From NCBI RefSeq assembly GCF_029525555.1, contig NZ_JAPDHZ010000003.1, forward strand, positions 248,001 through 312,000: 64,000 bases of DNA, in the 5' to 3' direction. The notes under the pieces are model-generated. The model made no database searches and was not told the DNA's origin. It saw nothing but the letters and a program-made list of their open reading frames with translations. This DNA is from Cohnella ginsengisoli. Its GTDB lineage: Bacteria > Bacillota > Bacilli > Paenibacillales > Paenibacillaceae. A program made the translations under genes and the position numbers. Below, piece by piece: positions 20,145-26,566 of this stretch (the stretch's first letter is position 1; every line of letters starts with the position of its first letter).

Positions 20145-20190
20145 AAAAAAAACAGGTCCCCCCGCAGCCTCCAGCCCCATGGCGACCTGT
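20145..20190 (-). terminator. Terminator after the 110-residue protein gene
   Basis: ACAGGTC (20152-20158) pairs with GACCTGT (20184-20190) around a GC-rich loop, and the minus strand continues with eight T. It begins about 25 bases after the stop at 20216. Confidence 0.7.
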
Positions 20191-20215
20191 TACTTATAGA
20201 AGCGCTTTTTAGAAT

Positions 20216-20548
20216 TTATTCCTCTTGATGGTGGCCCATTTGTAAATCTTGTAAAAATGAATTTAAATGGTGTTTCGTATCTTCGGTACCCCATTCATAA
20301 ATTAATGTATAACATTCCTTCAATAACTGGTCATACCTATCATTTTGAGGATCGTGATGATAAGGCAAACCCGGAGTGACCGTCCGGAAAAAGGTTGCCT
20401 GGTCGGCTTCTTCCCAATCATTGAACAACTGTCGAAGATTTGTAATTTCAAAATCCGTCGCTTCAATTTCCAATTCGTATGGCGCTTGTCCTTGCTCATT
20501 AAATATAGATCTGGATTGCATGGAGACATAATATTTCTTCTTTTCCAA
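20216..20548 (-). CDS. Conserved hypothetical protein, 110 residues
   Basis: I know this only as an uncharacterised Bacillales family. The start is TTG 20548 with GAGGTGA six bases upstream. The protein is soluble and acidic, begins EKKKYYVSMQSRSIF, has a ELEIEATDFEITNLRQLFND helix and ends with an His/Glu-rich tail (MGHHQEE). The segment FFRTVTPGLPYHHDPQNDRY is a likely functional core. It is the last gene of a small operon with two micro-ORFs upstream: the TGA of the preceding micro-ORF lies inside its ribosome-binding site. Confidence 0.7.
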   Translation of the reverse strand: MEKKKYYVSMQSRSIFNEQGQAPYELEIEATDFEITNLRQLFNDWEEADQATFFRTVTPGLPYHHDPQNDRYDQLLKECYTLIYEWGTEDTKHHLNSFLQDLQMGHHQEE

Positions 20549-20554
20549 CTTTGC

Positions 20555-20671
20555 TCACCTCGATATCATCACTATAAGAAGCCCTAGAACGATAGCCGCA
20601 ATGGGACCCACGATGTACCATATCAGTATAGAATTATGTGAAACCGGGTGACTTGCGACGTGTTCAGGCAT
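20555..20671 (-). CDS. Micro-protein with one membrane helix (38 residues)
   Basis: The frame from ATG 20671 codes a short polar N-terminus (PEHVASHPVSH) and one hydrophobic helix starting ILIWYIVGPIAAIVLGL. Its stop overlaps the Shine-Dalgarno of the 110-residue gene, arguing that it is really translated and coupled. The start is not settled: AAGGA is 14 bases from the ATG, and TTG 20683 lies only 2 bases from it. It resembles the micro-ORF just upstream (IWY followed by a Gly-containing hydrophobic stretch). Function unknown. Confidence 0.5.
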   Translation of the reverse strand: MPEHVASHPVSHNSILIWYIVGPIAAIVLGLLIVMISR

Positions 20672-20688
20672 TCTTTTTTTCAAATTCC

Positions 20689-20781
20689 TTATGCTGCTGT
20701 TTTTTTCATCGTACCGAAGGACATGTAAGCTCCGCCTAAAACAACAAGCATCCCTATTCCTCCTAATAAATACCAAATCAA
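20689..20781 (-). CDS. Micro-protein with one membrane helix (30 residues)
   Basis: From TTG 20781 (AGGTGG six bases upstream) the frame codes IWYLLGGIGMLVVLGGAYMS followed by a short KK-containing tail. A second start is possible at ATG 20751, which has AGGAGG at a good distance. The peptide is essentially one membrane span. It shares the IWY-(L/I)-(L/V)-G beginning with the 38-residue micro-ORF 17 bases downstream, so the two may be a tandem duplicate pair. No family recognised. Confidence 0.45.
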   Translation of the reverse strand: MIWYLLGGIGMLVVLGGAYMSFGTMKKTAA

Positions 20782-21134
20782 TGGGTTCCACCTGCTTTTT
20801 TTTTGATAATGAAGTGTTTAAACCGTATTATGGAGCATCGTTAGTTTGTCCATGTACTTCAAATTAAAGCGACCTCATTCCCATTGCCGCCGAAGCAACA
20901 TCGTCGATGCATAGCGTTGCGGTATATACCGATGCCGCCCTGCGGTCTTCTCAGGTCGGTTTGGTGAAACTGATTATCCTTCACGAAACCTGCACGCCAA
21001 ATGCAAAAACACGCCTGATCGGCGTGTCTGAATTGCACTTTTAGGATCATTTGCTCTGATGCGCATCGATATCGATCTAATGGCAGCAGTCGATGTTCGA
21101 TGCGATATGGCCGTTTATTTGTTGTGGTCACTCC
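20782..21134. other. 353-bp gene-free stretch downstream of the ZIP transporter gene
   Basis: It holds the ZIP gene terminator (21009-21027) and presumably the promoter of the micro-ORF operon. A minus-strand frame at 20859-21131 is interrupted by that terminator and has no recognisable domain, so I do not call it. Confidence 0.5.
21009..21027 (-). terminator. Terminator of the ZIP transporter gene
   Basis: ACACGCC and GGCGTGT form a perfect 7-bp stem with loop GATCA, followed on the minus strand by TTTTTGC. It lies about 108 bases after the ZIP stop. Confidence 0.75.
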
Positions 21135-21877
21135 TCACAGACGGTTAAGAATCAGCGACGCTAAGAGGCCCAAAGCGGCCATGAGACCGATGAATGGTCC
21201 GCCTTCCTCATAGGCTTCCGGCAACATCGTTGAAGCGGTCATAGCGATAATCCCGCCCCCCCGCAAAGGATGCAATGATCGCCGTTGCATAGTCGCCTGC
21301 ATGATCCATAAAAAAAGTATCCGCCTAAGGATGCCAGAGCCGATATGAAGAGTACGGCAACCCATAGCCCCAAAATTACGGTTTTTGAATATCCTCCCTT
21401 TTTCAACCCGACCGTGCTCGACAGTCCCTCCGGGACGTTACTGATAAAGATCGCCACAACCAGCAGAATACTGACGCCTGCGCCTGATATTAGACTGGCG
21501 CCGATCATGATAGATTCGGGAATAGCATCCATCACCGTGCCGATAAAAATGCCCATTCCACTGCCTTTTTCGCCAGATGCGCTTAGGGAGCGCCCCTCCG
21601 ATCGTTTGCGGTTGGCGCCCCCATACTTCGATACACACCAATCCAACACAGTGAAGACGACAGCGCCTGCAAAAAATCCGATTCCTGTCGGCTCCAGTCC
21701 GCCTTTCCGAACGGACTCGCCAACCAGTTCATAGGTTGCCGCACCGATCAGAACGCCTGTGCCGAATGCCATGATAAACCCGATCAGTTTCTTTGGAATC
21801 TTGAGATACAGGGCGAATAATGCCCCCAGAAGCACTGCCGATCCAGAAATACCGCCCCACATCGCAGACTGCCACAT
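21135..21877 (-). CDS. ZIP family metal (zinc) transporter (two frame breaks)
   Basis: The protein is a ZIP-type divalent-metal importer in the membrane. From ATG 21877 the frame shows SGSAVLLGALFALYLKIPKK, the metal-site helix MDAIPESIMIGASL, and VVAIFISNVPEGLSSTVG (the His/Asn-x-x-Pro-Glu-Gly family motif). Two extra bases, in A7 21310-21316 and C7 21256-21262, break the frame. Repair gives LGGYFFMDHAGDYATAIIA then GGGIIAMTASTMLPEAYEEGG and ends at 21135, 246 residues, the usual length. Both breaks are in homopolymers and probably errors. Confidence 0.82.
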
Positions 21878-22064
21878 CTGAAAATCCCCCCGCTCCTAAG
21901 CCCCGTTAGACTTAAACTTGAGACTTCTGTATTTTTATAAAAAAACTTTAAACATGACCTACACAAGTTAAACCAACAGATCCTAACAGATAAGAGTAGG
22001 ATGGGTTTGCGCAACTCGTCTGCGGTAGATATCGATCCGCCCCCTACGGGGCTCCGCCAAACAA

Positions 22065-22094
22065 CAAAAAAACCACGTCCCGGTCGGACGTGGT
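22065..22094 (-). terminator. Terminator of tRNA-Ala
   Basis: ACCACGTCC (22072-22080) pairs with GGACGTGGT (22086-22094) around CGGTC; the minus strand continues with seven T. It lies just after the tRNA 3' end. Confidence 0.85.
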
Positions 22095-22108
22095 AGGTGG
22101 TCGTTGTT

Positions 22109-22185
22109 TGGTGGAGCCAAGGGGGGATCGAACCCCTGACCTCATCGCTGCCAGCGATGCGCTCTCCCAGCTGAGCTATGGCCCC
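22109..22185 (-). tRNA. tRNA-Ala, anticodon GGC, CCA encoded
   Basis: The minus strand folds as a tRNA: acceptor GGGGCCA / TGGCTCC, D arm GCTC...GAGC, anticodon loop CTGGCAG with anticodon GGC (reads GCC/GCU alanine codons), variable AGGTC, T arm with loop TTCGATC, discriminator A and encoded CCA (22109-22111). The T-stem 3' strand has one C too many: G6 at 22121-22126 on the plus strand where five are expected to pair with AGGGG. Body length is 74 instead of 73. This is most likely the same homopolymer error seen in the protein genes. Confidence 0.95.
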
Positions 22186-22361
22186 ATATGATCTGTCATT
22201 CGTTGGCGACAAGAATGATCTTATCACAGGAACAAAAGGCATGTCAACAACATTTTGAACTAAAATCCTTCATTAGATTGGAGCATAAAGCCCTGCCCGA
22301 CCGAGGCGCAGAGCTTGTCCGCAACATCATTCCATTCAATCCTGCCGGCAGGTTCAATCGG

Positions 22362-22824
22362 TCAAATCCCGTGCTTGTTAATGAGCACGTTCAACTCCTT
22401 GAGAAACATGTTGATGTCCTTGAACTGCCGGTACACGGACGCGAAGCGCACGTAGGCGACCTCGTCGACCGGGTACAGCTGCTCCATGACGCTCTCGCCG
22501 ATCATGTTGCTGTCGATCTCCGCCTGGGCGGTATTCCGAAGCTCGCGTTCGACGTTGGAGACGAGGATCTCGAGCTGCCCGACGGACACGGGGCGCTTCT
22601 CGCATGCCCGCAGCAAGCCGCGCAGCAGCTTTTCGCGGCTGAATTCCTCTCGGCTGCCGTCTTTTTTTAATGACGATCAGCGGCGTCTCTTCGACCATCT
22701 CGAACGTCGTGAAGCGGCGATTGCAGGATTCGCATTCGCGACGCCGGCGGATCGACTTATTGTCGTTGGCCGGACGGGAGTCCAGCACCTTCGTACCGTT
22801 GTAGTCGCAATAAGGACATTTCAT
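22362..22824 (-). CDS. nrdR: Transcriptional repressor NrdR (frame broken)
   Basis: NrdR is an ATP/dATP-sensing repressor of ribonucleotide reductase genes. It starts [19 protein letters not shown] with a zinc ribbon (CPYC...CESC, residues 3-6 and 31-34), followed by the ATP-cone domain. The T7 run at 22662-22668 has an extra base: repair joins TPLIVIKK to [20 protein letters not shown] and gives 153 residues, the standard length. The remaining text ([20 protein letters not shown]) fits the ATP-cone. Located close to coaE and polA as in B. subtilis. Confidence 0.93.
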
Positions 22825-22940
22825 ATGTCACGGCTCTCCTTTGACGAGAGAAACTTTTTTTTAAATTTCCAAGCCTTCCCTTACATGAATCCGGGGATAA
22901 GGCACATAATACGTTTACCAACCGCGAGGAGGTGAACAAC

Positions 22941-23162
22941 ATGAGCCAAGGAAACAACAGCAACAGCAACAACCTGGTCGTACCTCAATCTCACGGTGCG
23001 CTTGACCAACTGAAGTATGAAGTTGCTCAAGAACTCGGCATCGCAATCCCGCAAGACGGTTACTACGGGAACATGGTTACTCGCGACACCGGTTCGATTG
23101 GTGGCAGCATCACCAAGCGCCTGGTCCAAATCGCCGAGCAACAACTCGCAGGCCGTTACTAA
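22941..23162 (+). CDS. Alpha/beta-type small acid-soluble spore protein
   Basis: The 73-residue protein coats DNA in the spore. ATG 22941 has GGAGGTGA five bases upstream; GTG 22932 lies inside that site and is rejected. The family core is visible: GALDQLKYEVAQELGI (with the germination protease cleavage region ELGI) and RDTGSIGGSITKRLVQIAEQ. It is divergent from nrdR and ends at a strong terminator, so it is monocistronic; forespore (sigma-G) expression is expected. Confidence 0.95.
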   Translation: MSQGNNSNSNNLVVPQSHGALDQLKYEVAQELGIAIPQDGYYGNMVTRDTGSIGGSITKRLVQIAEQQLAGRY

Positions 23163-23201
23163 GTTCATGCTCTTCACCTAAGTACTTCAATAACAAGGAG
23201 T

Positions 23202-23230
23202 CCTGAAGCTTCGCGCTTCAGGGCTTCTTT
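23202..23230 (+). terminator. Terminator of the spore protein gene
   Basis: CCTGAAGC and GCTTCAGG (23202-23209, 23215-23222) pair around TTCGC and are followed by GCTTCTTTT. Confidence 0.88.
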
Positions 23231-23245
23231 TCCATTTTAACGCGC

Positions 23246-23828
23246 TCAAGACCAATTGTCATACAGTTCGTCGTATTTCTTGCGGTAAAATAGCACCTTT
23301 TGCACATATCGCCGGGTCTCTCCGTAAGGAATGTCCGACAGCGTGTCCTCCCGGCCGTCCCACGTGCCGTCCCGAAGCCACTGCTTCACCTTGCCGGGTC
23401 CCGCATTGTATGCGGCCAGGGACTTCACCGGATCGCCCTCGAATTGACGCAGCAGCTCCTTAAGATACCATGATCCTAAGCGAATGCCTGCGTCCGCCCG
23501 CTCGCCTGCCAGCTTAATCGTGATGCTGCCGAAGTCATCCTGCTTGAGGATCCACTCCGCGGTGTCCGGCATGATCTGCATGATGCCGATCGCGCCCTTC
23601 GGAGACACGGCGTCCGGCTCGAAGTTCGATTCGACCCGGATGACGGCCGCGATCAGGCGTGGATCCACCGCGTATCGGTCCGCATTCGACTGAATCTCCT
23701 TTTGGTACTGAATCGGATACACCATCTTCCCCAGCCATTCCGACCGGATGAACAGCAGCGCGACGACGATGAGGAACAGCGCCAAAAACCAGCGTTTTCG
23801 CTTCGGTCTTGTCCTTTTTTTTGCTCAT
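23246..23828 (-). CDS. Membrane-anchored lytic transglycosylase, SLT domain (frame broken near start)
   Basis: The enzyme cleaves the glycan strands of peptidoglycan. After a basic, membrane-spanning N-terminus comes the SLT fold: AAVIRVESNFEPDAVS with the catalytic Glu in VES, GAIGIMQIMPDTAEW, and SLAAYNAGPGKVKQW. The T8 run at 23815-23822 has one base too many; without it ATG 23828 reads through MSKKRTRPKRKRWFLALFLI into the SLT frame (193 residues). The ATG overlaps the coaE stop (ATGA), so the two genes are coupled. Confidence 0.87.
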
Positions 23829-24434
23829 AACGGTATCGTTCCCGAGTGGAGCGAGCGCCAGAAGCGATCCAACTGCGCTTCCGTGTCGACGATCGTGCCG
23901 CTATTATCAATGACGTAATCGGCCATTTGCCGCTTCGTTTCAATATCCATCTGCGCGCCGATTCGCTTGTCCGCTTCCTCTGGCGCCAGCCCGTCGCGCT
24001 CGATCAGACGCATCCGCTGAACTTCGCGGGGGGACGTACGCGACCATGACGCCTTCATATAGATGCTGCAGCCCCGACTCGTAAAGCAGCGGGATGTCCG
24101 CCACGACCAGCCTGTCGGGCCGATCTGCCTCCAGCTCGGCAATCCGCTCGCGCATCAGTTCGCGAATGGCCGGATGCGTGATCGCCTCAAGCGCTTTTCG
24201 CTCTTCCGAGTCGGCGAATACGATCGTCCCCAACAGGCGCCTGTTGAGCGTGCCATCCTCCTGGATGACGCCTGCCCCGAACCGCTCCGCGATCCGGGCG
24301 AGCGAGGCTTGTCCGGGCTCGACGATTTCCCGGGCAATTCGATCCGCGTCGACGAGCGCCGCCCCGCGGGCGACCAGCATACGTGCGACTGTACTCTTGC
24401 CGGTGGCGATGCCGCCGGTCAATCCGATGTTCAT
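23825..24434 (-). CDS. coaE: Dephospho-CoA kinase (frame broken)
   Basis: CoaE phosphorylates dephospho-CoA, the last step of CoA synthesis, in the cytoplasm. It begins MNIGLTGGIATGKSTVARML with the P-loop GGIATGKST. The G6 run at 24028-24033 carries an extra base; repair changes VMVAYVPPRSS into VMVAYVPREVQRMRLIERDG, then DKRIGAQMDIETKRQMADYVIDN, and ends at 23825: 202 residues. AAGGAGG lies 8 bases before ATG 24434. CoaE is essential, which makes a true frameshift implausible. It lies downstream of ytaF, separated by a MITE. Confidence 0.94.
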
Positions 24435-24544
24435 CCTGCTAACCTCCTTGCAGCGGCTCCATAAGCCGTCGTTCGCTCCTTACGAAAGGGCTGTTGCAGA
24501 TCCTCGATATCCGGATCGACCGCCCCTGCCGTTCTCCAGCCATG

Positions 24545-24618
24545 CCATTATCCCCTCGGCTCAGATCCGGTTCAACGAACCGGCTGCCGAACATTCTGCT
24601 GAGTCAATGGGATAATGG
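24545..24618. mobile_element. MITE with IS1595-like terminal repeats
   Basis: A 74-bp element lies between ytaF and coaE. Its left end CCATTATCCCCTCGGCTCAG (24545-24564) and the reverse complement of its right end, CCATTATCCCATTGACTCAG (24599-24618), match at 17 of 20 positions. The left end equals the right end of the IS at 52723-53837 at 19/20, and the right end equals the IS left end at 18/20. The centre is a small hairpin, CCGGTTC...GAACCGG (24567-24583). It has no coding capacity, so it is probably mobilised by the IS transposase. Flanking CATG is present on both sides (24541-24544 and 24619-24622). Confidence 0.75.
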
Positions 24619-24654
24619 CATGAATTCATTTTTGTGAGTGGATTGCTGCGGACC

Positions 24655-25435
24655 TCAAGAAGCCTGCATCAGCTTGAATATGCCCATTGCGATTAAAATA
24701 ATTCCCGGCAATACGGTTAACCGCTGCACCCAGCGCAGACCCGACGCCAAAAATCCGATGCGCATGCCGGCCCATAGAAACATGCCGCTCGCCGCGGCGA
24801 TCAAGATCGCGGTCGGCACCGCCGGAAATCCGACGAGCGCAGCCCCGATGCCCGCGCCGAAAGCGTCCAGCGACAAAGCGATACCGAGCAGCAGCGCCTC
24901 CCCCGGAAGTAATGATCCCCGACCGGTCGACGTCGGCGACCGAAGGCGTCCGCAAAATTTGGATGATGAGACCGAATACGCGAAGCTCAAGCGTCAGCAT
25001 CGGCACGGCGCCTTCGGCGTCCGCTGGTTGCGGCGCCGCAACGCCGGACTTCCCAACCGAAGCTCCGTCGTCCTTGGCGCCCAGCGCCAGACCCTGGCTC
25101 GCTCCCCCGACTGCGTTCCCAACGTGCGCCGCGTCGGTCTGCGTCTGTTCTTCGTCCGCTTTGCGATTTCGCGCGAATTGGATCAAAGCCCAGGTCCCGA
25201 TTCCAATCAGTATCGCCGCGCCGACGGCCTTGGATCCGTAAGGCGACAGCCATCCGGCGATGAGCGATCCGACGAGCATGGAGAGCAGGATAACCGCGCC
25301 CGAGCAGGCCGCGATAATCGCGATGGACGGAAGCGGGATGCGAATCTTGCGCAGACCGTACGTAATGCCGACACCGAAGCCGTCCAGACTGACCGCGAAC
25401 GCGAGAAATAACAAGGATGCCGAATGTGCGAGCAT
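24655..25435 (-). CDS. ytaF: Sporulation membrane protein YtaF / MntP-like (frame broken)
   Basis: YtaF is a polytopic membrane protein of sporeformers related to the manganese exporter MntP; its exact role is not known. ATG 25435 has GGAGG seven bases upstream. The two halves carry the paired family motif: LLFLAFAVSLDGFGVGITYG and LLLGIALSLDAFGAGIGAAL. Between them LGLIIQILRTP-like text and DVDRSG are visible. The C5 run at 24900-24904 has one extra base; repair joins RSGIITSG to EALLLG and gives 259 residues. The loop between the halves is longer and more Ala/Gln-rich than usual. Position between mutM and coaE is the B. subtilis order. Confidence 0.86.
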
Positions 25436-25548
25436 GACCGTACCTCCTGCATGGCGAATACATGCCGACGAACCCGGGTAGGGAACGACGGTTCTGTTCA
25501 TCCTATGCAGAAGCGCGGGCGAATGCCCGCTTCAATTCGAACAATCGG

Positions 25549-26502
25549 TTACGATTCGCCGGCAACCGAGCCTTCAGCCGAGCCCTCCAGCCTGCGCTTT
25601 ACGGCGTTGCCGCCCTCGCGGTACCGCTTCGAAGCAGCCGCGCTGATGCCGCTCGCCGGTCCTGCAGCACCCTTCGGCGGCTTTTGACATTTCGCGCACA
25701 CATGCGTGCCGCGTCCGCCGACGACCGACTTCGCGATGGGGTGCCCGCAGGCCGGGCACGCCTCGCCGGTGCGGCCGTATACGCGCAGCCGATGCTGGAA
25801 CATGCCCATCTCGCCCTGTCCGTTGACGTAAGACTTGACCGATGAACCGCCGGCTTCGACCGCCGCCGTCAGCGTCGTCACGATCGCTTCATGCAGCCTC
25901 CGCCAGTCCTTGGGCTTCAGCTCGCCGGCCATGCGCTCCGGATGAATGCCCGCCAGATGCAGCGCCTCATCTACATAAATATTGCCGAGCCCCACGATCC
26001 ATTCCTGATTCAGGAGGAGCGGCTTGATCTTCGTATTCCTGCGGCCGAGCGAGCCCATCAGCGCTTCCGCGGTGAAGTCCGCTTCGAGAGGCTCAAGCCC
26101 GAGCTTCGCGAGCGGCGGCGACGCGAGTTCCTCTCCTGTCGGGAAAAGATGCATCGTGCCGAATTGCCGCACGTCCGTGTACCTCAGCGCGGTCCCGTCC
26201 GTGAAATGGAAAATGACGTGCGTATGCTTGTCCAGCGGCGCGTCGTCCGCGAACATGCCGTACCTGCCTTCCATCCGCAAATGGGAGACGAGCACGAGTC
26301 CGTCCAGGATCAGCCGCAAAAATTTGCCCCGCCGCTCGACGGCCGTAAACGTCCGCCCCTCCAGCATCGCGCCGAACACGTCGGGATCGTCCGGCTTCTG
26401 CAAGATGCGCGGCAGGCGCACCGTTACCGATCGGATTCGCTTGCCTACGATCAGTTCGCTCAGCGTGCGCCTGACCGTCTCTACTTCAGGGAGCTCCGGC
26501 AT
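25549..26502 (-). CDS. mutM: Formamidopyrimidine-DNA glycosylase
   Basis: MutM removes 8-oxoguanine and FaPy bases from DNA and cuts the abasic site. The N-terminus PELPEVETVRR carries the catalytic Pro2 and Glu3; ERRGKFLRL holds the conserved Lys; GLGNIYVDEALHLAGIHP is the helix-two-turn-helix; the C-terminal zinc finger is CPACG...CAKCQ. The 317-residue protein has about 40 residues beyond the zinc finger (Ala/Gly/Arg-rich), which is longer than the usual ~275. It lies directly downstream of polA, a conserved repair pair. Confidence 0.96.
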   Translation of the reverse strand: MPELPEVETVRRTLSELIVGKRIRSVTVRLPRILQKPDDPDVFGAMLEGRTFTAVERRGKFLRLILDGLVLVSHLRMEGRYGMFADDAPLDKHTHVIFHFTDGTALRYTDVRQFGTMHLFPTGEELASPPLAKLGLEPLEADFTAEALMGSLGRRNTKIKPLLLNQEWIVGLGNIYVDEALHLAGIHPERMAGELKPKDWRRLHEAIVTTLTAAVEAGGSSVKSYVNGQGEMGMFQHRLRVYGRTGEACPACGHPIAKSVVGGRGTHVCAKCQKPPKGAAGPASGISAAASKRYREGGNAVKRRLEGSAEGSVAGES

Positions 26503-26566
26503 TTCCGTTCATCCTTTCTCTAAGGTGACTGATCGATTCGCACAACGCCGAACCGGCACGATTCGT

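Noticed and set aside
20859..21131. 90-codon minus-strand frame downstream of the ZIP gene
   Set aside because: The ZIP terminator lies inside it and its composition is not protein-like; no family signal.
22031..22051. Small CCCC...GGGG hairpin upstream of the tRNA terminator region
   Set aside because: Only a four-base stem, probably chance in GC-rich sequence.
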